From NCBI RefSeq assembly GCF_900142075.1, contig NZ_FQZO01000007.1:62001-126000 (forward strand): a stretch of DNA of 64,000 nt, read 5' to 3'. The notes under the pieces are model-generated. The model was not told the DNA's origin, did no database searches, and worked only from the letters and a program-made list of their open reading frames with translations. The stretch's first letter is position 1. Each line of letters begins with the position of its first letter. Source of the stretch: Clostridium amylolyticum (GTDB taxonomy: Bacteria > Bacillota > Clostridia > Clostridiales > Clostridiaceae). Below are positions 24,629 to 33,148 of the stretch, in pieces. A program made the translations under genes and the position numbers.

Positions 24629-26086
24629 ATGAAACTTAAACAACTTTTAAACAACATTAACTATGAACTAATTCAAGGATCTGATGAAACTGAAATTAAA
24701 AATATTAGCTGGGACTCAAGAAATGTAGGTGAAGACTCTTTATTTATCTGCGTTAAGGGTAAAAATGTAGATAGACATGATTATGCTCTTACAGCTGTAG
24801 AAAAAGGTGCCATAGCTCTTGTTATCCAGCATGAAGTAGAAAATATTCCAGAAGGTATAGCTGTAATAAAAGTAGAAGACTCTCAAGCTTCCATGGCTGT
24901 AATTGCCAGTGAATTTTATAATCATCCTTCAAGGAAATTCAATTTAGTGGGAATTACAGGCACTAACGGTAAAACCTCTACCTCATACTTTATTTCAGAA
25001 ATACTAGAAAGTCTAGGGAAAAATGTGGGTGTTATAGGTACCATTGAAAATAAAATCGGCAATCAATCTTTAAATGTGGAGAAGAAAAATCCTACTACAC
25101 CAGACTCTTTAGACCTTCAGTCATCCTTTAACGAGATGGTTAAAAACGGTGTAACAGATGTGGTTATGGAAGTAACTTCCATTGGACTTGATCATCATAG
25201 GGTGGATGAATGTGATTTCAATATCGGAGTGTTTACAAACCTCACCCAAGACCATTTAGATGAACACGGCACCATGGAAAATTATAGGGATGCAAAAATA
25301 AAACTTTTCAAAATGTGTAAAAAAGGAATTATAAATGTTGACGATCCTTATGCACAAGATTTTATAAAGGCAGCCACCTGTGAAGTGCTTACTTACGGAA
25401 TTGATAAAGAGGCTGATTATAAGGCAGAAGATATAGTTTATTCCTTAGAAGGAGTTAAATTTACACTAAACTATCATGGTGAAAAGAAAGCTATAGATCT
25501 TAAGATACCTGGAAAATTCAGTGTATATAATGCTTTGGCAGCCATAGGTTCTTGCCACTCACTAGGATTATCCTTAGAGGATATAGCTAAAGGTATCTCT
25601 TTTATCCATACCGTAAGAGGAAGATTTGAAACTGTACCAAACTCCAAGGGATATATGGTAGTAGTAGATTATGCCCATACTCCTGATGGATTAGAAAATA
25701 TACTAAGCTCCGTAAGGGCCTTAACTGATAAAAAAGTAATATCAGTATTTGGCTGCGGTGGAGATAGAGATAGGACAAAGAGACCTGTTATGGGCGAAAT
25801 TGCAGGAAAACTATCAGATTACTGCATCATCACCTCTGATAACCCAAGGACAGAAGACCCTGAAAGCATACTTAAAGATGTGGAAGAAGGTATTAAGAAA
25901 ACTAATTGCTCTTATGAAATGGAAGTAGACAGAAAACATGGTATCTATTCTGCACTAAGTAAAGCACAACCAGGAGACATCATAGTAATTGCAGGAAAAG
26001 GACATGAAACCTATCAGATATTTAAAGATAAGACAATACACTTTGACGACGTAGAAGTGGCAAAAGAATTTTTACAAAAACAATAG
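24629..26086 (+). CDS. murE: UDP-MurNAc-tripeptide synthetase MurE
   Basis: The 485-aa Mur ligase has the ATP loop GTNGKTSTSY (about 113-122), the central TPDS motif, and the C-terminal specificity loop SDNPRTEDP. DNPR marks addition of meso-diaminopimelate rather than lysine. It adds the third stem-peptide residue in the cytoplasm. Start ATG follows TTAGGAGGG. It is monocistronic here, away from murF and mraY. Confidence 0.95.
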   Translation: MKLKQLLNNINYELIQGSDETEIKNISWDSRNVGEDSLFICVKGKNVDRHDYALTAVEKGAIALVIQHEVENIPEGIAVIKVEDSQASMAVIASEFYNHPSRKFNLVGITGTNGKTSTSYFISEILESLGKNVGVIGTIENKIGNQSLNVEKKNPTTPDSLDLQSSFNEMVKNGVTDVVMEVTSIGLDHHRVDECDFNIGVFTNLTQDHLDEHGTMENYRDAKIKLFKMCKKGIINVDDPYAQDFIKAATCEVLTYGIDKEADYKAEDIVYSLEGVKFTLNYHGEKKAIDLKIPGKFSVYNALAAIGSCHSLGLSLEDIAKGISFIHTVRGRFETVPNSKGYMVVVDYAHTPDGLENILSSVRALTDKKVISVFGCGGDRDRTKRPVMGEIAGKLSDYCIITSDNPRTEDPESILKDVEEGIKKTNCSYEMEVDRKHGIYSALSKAQPGDIIVIAGKGHETYQIFKDKTIHFDDVEVAKEFLQKQ

Positions 26087-26137
26087 AAATTGACTTATTA
26101 ATGATTTCAAAAATCGTGAAGCTTATATAAATAAAAA

Positions 26138-26162
26138 ATAGTGTAAATAAACTTTACACTAT
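26138..26162. terminator. Hairpin between murE and the symporter gene
   Basis: ATAGTGTAAA pairs with TTTACACTAT around TAAAC. It lies 24 nt before the symporter start codon and has A bases before it but no T tract after it on the plus strand. It may be a 5'-UTR structure rather than a terminator. Confidence 0.35.
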
Positions 26163-26186
26163 CCATTCTATGAAAGGAGTGAAAAT

Positions 26187-27476
26187 ATGAAAGCTTTTTG
26201 GAATTCTTATAAATCTTCATTAATATTACTAGCCTCCATTTTAACGGGTGGCATTTTAGGAATGATTCTTGGTCCTAAAGCAGTGGTGGTGGAGCCTCTA
26301 GGTACTTTGTTTATAAATCTTATGTTTATGATAATAGTGCCTTTAGTATTTTTCAGTGTTAGCTCTGCCATAGCTAATATGAGCGGTATGAAAAGATTGG
26401 GTAAAATCATGGGAAATACTTTCCTTGTTTTTACACTTACAGCCCTCACAGCTGCTGTTATAGGACTTCTAGGAGCTGTAATAGCAAACCCCACTAAAGG
26501 ATTAAATGCTTCAGCTTTTAGTACCCTTATGGCTAAAACTGCAGAAGCTACAACAAAAGCTGAGAATGTAACGTTACTTGGACAACTAGTAAAAACTTTC
26601 ACAGTTTCAGACTTCTCCATGTTATTTTCAAAAAGTAATATGCTTCAGCTCATAGTATTTTCAATATTATTGGGAGTTTCCACAGCCTTAGTAGGTGAAA
26701 AAGGAAAACCTGTAGCCAAGTTCCTATCCTCAGCCTCTTCAGTAATGATGAAAATAGTAGAAATAATAATGTATTATGCCCCTATAGGCTTAGGCTGCTA
26801 TTTTGCCTCAGTGATAGGACAGCTTGGCACACAAATCCTTCAAGGCTATGCTAAAGTATTTGTATTATACCTAGTTCTAACTGTAATATACTACTTTGGT
26901 TTCTTTACACTATACGCTTTTATAGCTGGTGGAAAGCAAGGTATAAAAAATTTCTGGAGAAACTCAGTGGCGCCTTCAGTAACGGCTCTAGCCACTTGCT
27001 CCAGCGCTGCTTGTATACCAGTAAATCTTGAATATAGTAAGAGGATGGGTGTACCTGATGATATAGCTGAAACAGTAATTCCTCTAGGTGCCAATACTCA
27101 TAAAGATGGTTCCGTATTTGGAGGAGTTATGAAGATAACTTTCATCTTTGGATTGTTTGGTAGAAATATGGCTGATCCAAAAGCACTTCTAGGAATATTA
27201 GTAGTATCCTTCTTAGTAGGTGCAGTAATGGGAGCTATACCTAACGGCGGCATGATAGGTGAAATGCTTATACTCAGCGTTTACGGTTTCCCACCAGAAG
27301 TACTCCCTATTATAGCTGTAATAAGTACTATCATAGATGCTCCTGCCACCTTATTAAACTCTACCGGAAATACAGTTTGTTCTATGATGGTGGCCAGACT
27401 AGTAGAAGGAAAAGATTGGCTAAAACATGCTATTGAACCGGAAAAGAAAAAAGATTTAAATCCTATAAGAGGATAA
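26187..27476 (+). CDS. Dicarboxylate/amino acid:cation symporter (DAACS)
   Basis: The 429-aa membrane protein of the glutamate/aspartate/dicarboxylate symporter fold shows helical segments and re-entrant-loop motifs, including SSAACIPVNLEYSKRMG, ETVIPLGANTHKDGSV and APATLLNSTGNTVCSMM. The typical NMDGT motif of GltP/GltT is absent in its classic form, which suggests the more distant branch that includes serine/threonine (SstT) and uncharacterised transporters. The substrate cannot be set. Ribosome site GAAAGGAG. It follows murE but has its own 5' region. Confidence 0.85.
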   Translation: MKAFWNSYKSSLILLASILTGGILGMILGPKAVVVEPLGTLFINLMFMIIVPLVFFSVSSAIANMSGMKRLGKIMGNTFLVFTLTALTAAVIGLLGAVIANPTKGLNASAFSTLMAKTAEATTKAENVTLLGQLVKTFTVSDFSMLFSKSNMLQLIVFSILLGVSTALVGEKGKPVAKFLSSASSVMMKIVEIIMYYAPIGLGCYFASVIGQLGTQILQGYAKVFVLYLVLTVIYYFGFFTLYAFIAGGKQGIKNFWRNSVAPSVTALATCSSAACIPVNLEYSKRMGVPDDIAETVIPLGANTHKDGSVFGGVMKITFIFGLFGRNMADPKALLGILVVSFLVGAVMGAIPNGGMIGEMLILSVYGFPPEVLPIIAVISTIIDAPATLLNSTGNTVCSMMVARLVEGKDWLKHAIEPEKKKDLNPIRG

Positions 27477-27652
27477 TTAGTATAAGGGATATGGAGGCAG
27501 ATTCCCCCTAAAAGTTTTTAAGTGTATAAAAATCCAGTACTACCCCCAAGTACTAACCCAGGAGTTAAAATTAACATCACTAAAAAATTTGCCTCCCCCT
27601 TGTTTATTTTACAAAGTAGTGCTACAATATAGTATGTAAATAAATCCCACAT

Positions 27653-27726
27653 GCAGGTATGATTCAATGGCAGAATGTCGCCTTCCCAAGGCGAACGTGA
27701 GGGTTCGATTCCCTTTACCTGCTCCA
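27653..27726 (+). tRNA. tRNA-Gly (anticodon CCC)
   Basis: The 74-nt cloverleaf has acceptor GCAGGTA/TACCTGC, discriminator T and an encoded CCA. The anticodon stem TCGCC/GGCGA encloses loop TTCCCAA (anticodon CCC), and the T arm is AGGGTTCGATTCCCT. The CCC anticodon reads GGG, a rare glycine codon in such AT-rich genomes, where UCC usually suffices. Confidence 0.92.
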
Positions 27727-27741
27727 TAAGAAATTTGGTGA

Positions 27742-27800
27742 AAAAGTAAATCCACTATTTAGATTACTAAATCAATAATCTAAATAGTGGATTTACTTTT
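27742..27800. terminator. Long bidirectional hairpin after tRNA-Gly
   Basis: A 25-bp perfect stem (27742-27766 with 27776-27800) begins AAAAGTAAATCCACTATTTA and ends in TACTTTT. It would terminate the tRNA transcript and the converging lipoprotein gene. Confidence 0.8.
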
Positions 27801-27841
27801 ATATGCTTTTCATAAAAGGCATATATCATATTATAAAATTA

Positions 27842-28351
27842 TCATTGGAATATGGAAATTATCTTATCCTCATTCATGCCAACAAATTCATCAATTCTAT
27901 AATCTATAACCTTTTTATCCTTTACCACTAAATATAGCGCTGAAGACTCTTCTCCCTTTAATATATATATATATCTTTTATTGTTAAAATCCCTTTCTGA
28001 CCCTTTCCTTGTATAAGAAAGTTCATAAGTTGGTATACCTAGCTTAGCCATGATAAATTCTTCGCTTTTACCAACAAAATCATCCTTACAGGACTTATCA
28101 TACTTTGATATATAATTAGCCATAGCTTTTCTATCTAATGAGCTGTTATTTTCCTTTGATATATAAATATTTTCTATAACCTTTTCTTCAGCTTTATTAT
28201 CTGATTTTTTATTATTATCATTATTATTTTTATCCTGCTGAGATTGTGATGACGCTATATCGTTATTCCCCTGCAATTCTTTAGGTTTAGTTGCGCACCC
28301 CGCTAAAGTTAATGCTATAAATAAAGTTATCGGTAATATAATTTTTTTCAT
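27842..28351 (-). CDS. Lipoprotein of unknown function
   Basis: The 169-aa protein has a lipoprotein signal (LTLAGC, Cys about 19), then a Q/N/D/K-rich linker (about 30-58) and a small C-terminal domain. The stretch FVGKSEEFIMAKLGIPTYEL resembles the helix-hairpin start of BamE/SmpA-like or BLIP-fold domains. That similarity is fold-level guesswork. It would be anchored on the outer face of the membrane. No operon partner is visible. Confidence 0.72.
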   Translation of the reverse strand: MKKIILPITLFIALTLAGCATKPKELQGNNDIASSQSQQDKNNNDNNKKSDNKAEEKVIENIYISKENNSSLDRKAMANYISKYDKSCKDDFVGKSEEFIMAKLGIPTYELSYTRKGSERDFNNKRYIYILKGEESSALYLVVKDKKVIDYRIDEFVGMNEDKIISIFQ

Positions 28352-28577
28352 GTATCATCCCTGCCTTTTAATTAAAGTTAATATCTTTTTAAAGTTATAA
28401 GCTGTATTTTAATAGTAAATAACTATCTAAATTTCCCATTTTGACTTAATTAAAAATAATTAGTATAAAAAACAATTAGTATAAAATTTTTTTCTCTATA
28501 CCATATAATTATACGTAAAAAAACCTAAAATAGTCAAAAAAATGTGTGGTTACACTTATTTACATTTTATCAAAACC

Positions 28578-29525
28578 TTAATATTTATCCGTAAATACAC
28601 CTACGCTTATTGCTTTAATGTGTGGGTTGTCCTTAAGTGCTTTCAGCTGTTCCTTATTTCCTTGAACTATAAAGCCAAGCACCGGTACATCCCCTGGGTC
28701 TTCATAGTTTTTGGCTTTTTGTATATTATAAATATCCTCATATCTTTTAATTCCACTATCCTTCATATTGTGCATAAGTTCTTTATAATTAAACTTAAAG
28801 TCGTAGGAAGAATAGTTTACCCTTATTGTTAATATTTCGTCTTCTCTAATAAAGCATGCACTAGAGTCATAATCCTTAACCATTTTTTTATACTCACTAA
28901 TCTCATCTTCTTTGAAAGCATCTATCCAATACCAAGCTTCATTAACTTTAGGAAGCATATCAAATACTTCCAGTGGCTTATAAGCTTTATCTAATGAGAC
29001 CCCTACCTCTATTATTTTATCATCTGGAAGCTTATCAAATAGCTCCCAATCATTTCTGTATTCTTTATATTGAATCTCAGGATGAAAAAACATCATTTTT
29101 CTATAACCATACTCCCAATTATCATTTGGCCATTTACCTAAATTTCTAAAACCATTTGCGTACACTGTAAAGATGTTCCTAGGGAACTTTCCAAAAACCA
29201 TAACCTTATCTTCTAATATTACTGATTTATTACCAATTCTTTTAGATATTCTGTAGGTTCCATCCCCTCCCATGAATCCTATGTTTAAAAACATTCTGCT
29301 AACATATCCATTGGGTATAGATAATTCTACCAAATTATTTATTTCATTAGATTTTTTAAATGCCATTTTGTTAGTAATTTTATTATTAGCTGTAATGCCT
29401 GTTACCACCACAAATACAGCCACAAGCATAGATATTAATATAATTTTAATACTAGATTTTCTTTTAGCTTTTTTAAGAGCTTTCTCTAATTTACTGTCAT
29501 TGAACATATCATCCAAATTATTCAT
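28578..29525 (-). CDS. Membrane anti-sigma regulator (sigma_reg_N/sigma_reg_C type)
   Basis: The 315-aa protein has an N-terminal cytoplasmic region (MNNLDDMFNDSKLEKALKKA), one transmembrane helix (about 30-50), and an extracytoplasmic domain ending PVLGFIVQGNKEQLKAL and ISVGVF. This is the architecture of the sigma-factor-regulator family found beside ECF factors. It overlaps the sigma gene by 8 nt. ATG 29525 has GGAGGGATATTT upstream. It probably holds the partner sigma factor at the membrane until an envelope signal arrives. Confidence 0.78.
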   Translation of the reverse strand: MNNLDDMFNDSKLEKALKKAKRKSSIKIILISMLVAVFVVVTGITANNKITNKMAFKKSNEINNLVELSIPNGYVSRMFLNIGFMGGDGTYRISKRIGNKSVILEDKVMVFGKFPRNIFTVYANGFRNLGKWPNDNWEYGYRKMMFFHPEIQYKEYRNDWELFDKLPDDKIIEVGVSLDKAYKPLEVFDMLPKVNEAWYWIDAFKEDEISEYKKMVKDYDSSACFIREDEILTIRVNYSSYDFKFNYKELMHNMKDSGIKRYEDIYNIQKAKNYEDPGDVPVLGFIVQGNKEQLKALKDNPHIKAISVGVFTDKY

Positions 29526-30024
29526 AAATATCCCTCCAATTCCTTTTAAATTCATTTCTTGCTCTGTATAAATAGGTTTTAATAGTATCTTCTGATATAC
29601 CAATAAGTCTTGATATCTCCTTATAGCTAAGCTCCATATCATATTTAAATATTAAGAGCGTTCTATATTCATCTTTTAGGCTTTCTAAACATGATCTTAT
29701 TTCTTTAGAGTTTTCTTTTGATAGCATAAATTCTAAGATATCTACATCATTAGATAGATTTTCTAAAAAATGATTTTCATCAATATTTACTTGTCTTATC
29801 CTATTCTCTCTCTTTTTACTGTTTCTAAAGTTGTTAAGAGCTACAGTAAAAAGCCAAGAACTCAGTTTTTCTGATGAAATTCCATCCATATATTCAATTG
29901 CTTTCACAAAACTATCTTGAACTATATCCTCTGCTTCTTCCTTGCTGCATCCGCATTTAATTAAATAGCCAAAAATAATTTTTCCCTGACTCTTATACAA
30001 TTTTAGTAAAATTTCATTGTCCAT
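29518..30024 (-). CDS. ECF RNA polymerase sigma factor
   Basis: The 168-aa protein has region 2 (IIFGYLIKCGCSKEEAEDIV, QDSFVKAIEYMDG, LSSWLFTVALNNFRNSKKRE) and region 4 (LSYKEISRLIGISEDTIKTY). Start ATG 30024 follows TGAGGTTAAA; a TTG at 30054 in frame has no ribosome site. The downstream overlapping gene is its likely anti-sigma. It differs clearly from the SigY-like factor at 12493. No matching ECF promoter was recognised upstream. Confidence 0.88.
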   Translation of the reverse strand: MDNEILLKLYKSQGKIIFGYLIKCGCSKEEAEDIVQDSFVKAIEYMDGISSEKLSSWLFTVALNNFRNSKKRENRIRQVNIDENHFLENLSNDVDILEFMLSKENSKEIRSCLESLKDEYRTLLIFKYDMELSYKEISRLIGISEDTIKTYLYRARNEFKRNWRDIYE

Positions 30025-30211
30025 TTTAACCTCACATATAAAAGCTAATGTCAAACCTTTTACCTAAGATATCCTTTTTTTAATAGCATTATTAATATCA
30101 AGAAAACCTAAAACACCTCTAGTACTCTATGGAAACATCTTTTATGCTAGCCTATTAAAACTCATTCTACTAATAAGACAAACGAATTGGTAAAATGTAT
30201 ACAAAAAAATA

Positions 30212-30246
30212 AAAAAATCTCACTTTTCAATTTTAAATGAGATTTC
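30212..30246 (-). terminator. Terminator of the nucleotidyltransferase-like gene
   Basis: On the minus strand, AAATCTCA pairs with TGAGATTT and is followed by a T-rich run (TTTTTTTATTTTTTT). It lies beyond a palindromic repeat downstream of the gene at 30353. Confidence 0.6.
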
Positions 30247-30271
30247 CTTCTTTCAATGCATTTTACATAAT

Positions 30272-30328
30272 ATGTAACCACCCCAGGGGTGCCCCCATAA
30301 AATGGGAGCGCCTCTGGGGTAGTTACAT
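30272..30328. repeat. CCCCTGGGG palindrome family, copy 3
   Basis: The left arm begins ATGTAACCACCCCAGGGGTG at 30272 and the right arm ends CTCTGGGGTAGTTACAT at 30328, with loop AAA. About four arm mismatches exist, mostly G-U compatible. It sits just after the stop of the nucleotidyltransferase-like gene. Confidence 0.78.
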
Positions 30329-30352
30329 TTATTTACATTTCATTCACAAAAA

Positions 30353-30940
30353 TTATAACATCATAAAAGCTTTTATTCTTTTTTCCACCTTATAAGGCAG
30401 CGGCTGGTTTAAAGTTCTTTTTAAGATGTCCACCCTACACGTTCCTTTTGCTTTTAGGTAATCTTCTATAAGTTGCACTTTATTTTCTCTGCCAGGAATC
30501 AGCTGGTATATAACATACCAATCTTCCAAGGTGGTAAAAGGAAGTGTAATATAGTCTAGGTTAAATTCTCCACTAGGATCATTACCAATGTCATTTCCCT
30601 TTGCAAAAACTAGGGAATCTTTATGAAAAGCATATTCATACCTTCCTTCCTCATGATTTATTGTTAATCCTGCCATAACATCTATGTCCACACCTTGAAG
30701 CTCGTATTCGTAAAAATATTTTGTGGAGTATGTTTTAATGGGATTTAAGGGTTTCTTTTCCCCCATTTCCTTTAAGATACTATCTACTTTCTCAATATCT
30801 TTTATCTCTACCAATATATCAATATCATTAGGCATAGATACTAGTCCATAATGATGGAGCATTACAGAAGCTCCTATTCCCCAGGTAATATTTTCTTTGT
30901 TTAATTTATCTGCTACCATGCTTAATACTTTAAATAACAT
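30353..30940 (-). CDS. Nucleotidyltransferase-fold protein
   Basis: The 195-aa protein has the pattern of minimal nucleotidyltransferases: WGIGASVMLHHYG, then the acidic pair in MPNDIDILVE (DxD), and a third acid in GVDIDVMAG. Relatives include AbiEii-like and MNT-type proteins and uncharacterised stand-alone enzymes. No antitoxin-like partner is adjacent, so a toxin role is not supported. It is cytoplasmic. Start ATG 30940 with GAGGCATCA upstream. Confidence 0.7.
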   Translation of the reverse strand: MLFKVLSMVADKLNKENITWGIGASVMLHHYGLVSMPNDIDILVEIKDIEKVDSILKEMGEKKPLNPIKTYSTKYFYEYELQGVDIDVMAGLTINHEEGRYEYAFHKDSLVFAKGNDIGNDPSGEFNLDYITLPFTTLEDWYVIYQLIPGRENKVQLIEDYLKAKGTCRVDILKRTLNQPLPYKVEKRIKAFMML

Positions 30941-31064
30941 TGATGCCTCCGTATAAATATTTAATAATTTTTTTTAATGCTTTACATCGCTGATAATTCT
31001 AGTATATTCATCTATTATATTAACATAATCCATGTCCACATTAGCAACTTTTTTTGAAACAAGC

Positions 31065-31093
31065 TTGACAAATATATTTTCTTGTTGTAGATT
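31065..31093 (+). promoter_or_regulatory. Sigma-A promoter of the lysine riboswitch transcript
   Basis: TTGACA (31065-31070), 17-nt spacer, TAGATT (31088-31093). It lies about 20 nt before the first riboswitch helix. Confidence 0.65.
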
Positions 31094-31112
31094 AGATTTA
31101 ACAATTTAATAA

Positions 31113-31370
31113 GACCTCACTTTTACTAGTGAGGTAGAGGCGCGATATTTAACAGTCCTTAGAGGAGTTTGAGAAACTGTGATACTAGGGAGAAGGAAAT
31201 GTCGCCGAAGCTTATAATATTCTCAGTATTATTTGCTGGGTCTGCAGTTAAGAGCTGCAGGACTGTCTCAATAAACGTCCCGGTTTATTGAGTTGTGCTA
31301 TCTCATTTGGGGAAGAAGAGGTATTGGTTTAATTACTATTTTAAAACCTTGGCTTGCCTTAGGTTTTTTT
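31113..31370 (+). promoter_or_regulatory. Lysine riboswitch (L box) with terminator
   Basis: The aptamer core is clear: GAGGTAGAGGCGCGA (31131 on), GAGAAGGAAATGTCGCCGAA, GCTGGGTCTGCAGTTAA, and GCAGGACTGTCTC ending near 31269. It is followed by CTCAATAAA/TTTATTGAG and by a terminator-like hairpin TTAAAACCTTGG...AGG plus a run of T (31343-31370). GGTTTAA near 31327 could pair with TTAAAACC as an antiterminator. Lysine binding would shut off the downstream transporter. Confidence 0.93.
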
Positions 31371-31477
31371 TATTTGCCAAAAAACCTAAAAATGAAAAAA
31401 TCCCTTATAGTGAATAGCAAATTGTACAATTGTATAAAATATCATATTAACTTAAGACTAAAGGAGGAAAATTAATT

Positions 31478-32308
31478 ATGAGAAAAAAAGTAGCAATACT
31501 ATTATCAATGGTTTTATCAAGTGCAATGTTATTTTCAGCATGTGGAAAAGGTGATAATGCAAAGACTTCAAAGGAAGATACCTTTAAAGTAGGATTAGAA
31601 GCTGGATATGCACCCTTTAACTGGACTCAAAAGGATAGTTCCAATGGTGCTGTTAAAATAGAGGGTAGTTCAGAATATGCCGGTGGTTATGATATAGAAA
31701 TTGCAAAAAAAATAGCTGAAGGTTTAGGTAAAAAACTTGTTATTGTGAAAACTGAATGGGATGGTCTTGTACCAGCGGTAACATCAGGTAAAATAGATGC
31801 TATTATCGCAGGTATGTCACCTACATCTGAACGTAAAAAGACAATAGACTTTTCAGATAACTACTACAAATCAAATTTAGTAATGGTGGTTAAAAAAGGT
31901 GGAAAATATGATGGAGCTGCTTCTCTTCAAGATTTTAATGGAGCAAAAGTAACTGCACAATTAAATACCTTCCACTATTCCGTAATAGATCAAATTCCAG
32001 TAGTAAATAAGCAAACAGCCATGGATAATTTCCCTGCCATGAGAGTGGCACTAGAATCTGGTGTAATTGATGCTTATGTATCAGAGCGTCCTGAAGGAAT
32101 TAGCTCTCAAGAAGCTAACAGCAACTTTAAAATGATAGAACTAAAAGATGGATTTACTACCTCTGAGGAAGATACCTCCATAGCTGTGGGTGTAGCAAAA
32201 GGTAGCAATTTAACAGAAAAAATCAATAAAATTTTATCAGGTATATCAGAAGAACAACGTAGCACTATTATGGATAACGCTATTAAGAATCAACCTGCAG
32301 CACAGTAG
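31478..32308 (+). CDS. Amino-acid (probably lysine) ABC transporter substrate-binding lipoprotein
   Basis: The 276-aa periplasmic-binding-type protein (SBP_bac_3) has a lipoprotein signal ending LFSAC (Cys near 22). The family signatures are FKVGLEAGYAPFNW, GYDIEIAKKIAEGLGKKL, WDGLVPAVTSGKIDAIIAGM and TSERKKTIDFS. It would be tethered outside the membrane. The lysine riboswitch upstream makes lysine, or a closely related cationic amino acid, the best-supported ligand. Strong AAAGGAGGAAAA ribosome site. First gene of a three-gene operon. Confidence 0.9.
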   Translation: MRKKVAILLSMVLSSAMLFSACGKGDNAKTSKEDTFKVGLEAGYAPFNWTQKDSSNGAVKIEGSSEYAGGYDIEIAKKIAEGLGKKLVIVKTEWDGLVPAVTSGKIDAIIAGMSPTSERKKTIDFSDNYYKSNLVMVVKKGGKYDGAASLQDFNGAKVTAQLNTFHYSVIDQIPVVNKQTAMDNFPAMRVALESGVIDAYVSERPEGISSQEANSNFKMIELKDGFTTSEEDTSIAVGVAKGSNLTEKINKILSGISEEQRSTIMDNAIKNQPAAQ

Positions 32309-32363
32309 TTTTGAAAAACCCAACCTGTCTTTATACATCGGGTTTCATTAAAGGAGGAAAATC

Positions 32364-33131
32364 ATGAACTTTCAGTGGATAGTAAAAATCGTTTCAAGCA
32401 ACTGGCAAATGTTCCTTCGTGGGGCAGGTATGACACTATTAATTTCTATTCTAGGTACTATTATAGGCTTTTTAATTGGTCTAGTAGTGGGTGTTATAAG
32501 AACCATTCCTATGCCAGAAAGAGGATTTAAGAGAATACTTCTTAAAATTGTAAATGCTATACTTCTTGTTTATATAGAGATATTACGTGGAACACCAATG
32601 ATTGTACAGGCCATGGTAATTTATTATGGCTCTGCCTTAGCTTTTGGTATAGATATGAATAAATTATTTGCCGCCATATTTATAGTTTCAATAAATACTG
32701 GAGCTTATATGTCAGAAATTGTTCGTGGAGGTATAGTATCCATAGATAAGGGGCAATTTGAAGCTGCTGAGGCTATAGGAATGAATCATTTTCAAACTAT
32801 GCTAAATGTTATATTACCACAAGCCATTCGCAACATATTGCCAGCTACAGGTAATGAATTTGTTATAAACATAAAGGATACATCAGTACTTAACGTAATT
32901 TCTGTAACAGAATTATACTTCCAGACAAAGTCTGTAGCAGGAAATAACTTCAGATATTTCGAATCCTTCTTTGTTGCCTGTGTGCTATATTTCGTAATGA
33001 CTTTTACAGTAACAAGAGTTTTACGTTATATCGAAAAGAGATTAGATGGTCCTAAAGATTATATAATGTATGCTAACCAAATGCAGGTAGCAACACCTGA
33101 GGATATCCTGCGCAAAGAAAAAGTATATTAA
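32364..33131 (+). CDS. Amino-acid ABC transporter permease (HisM type)
   Basis: The 255-aa membrane protein has about five helices and the EAA loop EAAEAIGMNHFQTMLNVILP typical of polar amino-acid permeases. GTPMIVQAMVIYYG and NTGAYMSEIVRGGI are also family hallmarks. It likely forms a homodimeric channel since no second permease gene follows. It is separated by 55 nt from the binding protein gene and by 17 nt from the ATPase. Substrate is inferred as lysine from the shared riboswitch. Confidence 0.9.
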   Translation: MNFQWIVKIVSSNWQMFLRGAGMTLLISILGTIIGFLIGLVVGVIRTIPMPERGFKRILLKIVNAILLVYIEILRGTPMIVQAMVIYYGSALAFGIDMNKLFAAIFIVSINTGAYMSEIVRGGIVSIDKGQFEAAEAIGMNHFQTMLNVILPQAIRNILPATGNEFVINIKDTSVLNVISVTELYFQTKSVAGNNFRYFESFFVACVLYFVMTFTVTRVLRYIEKRLDGPKDYIMYANQMQVATPEDILRKEKVY

Positions 33132-33148
33132 ATGAGGAGGGATAAGAA

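Noticed and set aside
27518..27727. Minus-strand open frame starting MEQVKGIEPSRSPWEGD
   Set aside because: This is the well-known false protein produced by reading a tRNA gene backwards; it covers tRNA-Gly.
30025..30054. TTGACA at the upstream edge of the ECF sigma gene as a -35 box
   Set aside because: No -10 at acceptable spacing follows. TTGACA here is also a codon pair of an in-frame TTG start that lacks a ribosome site.
30353..30940. Type IV toxin-antitoxin or Abi system based on the nucleotidyltransferase-like protein
   Set aside because: No partner gene overlaps or adjoins it. The neighbours are a palindromic repeat and the lysine riboswitch operon.
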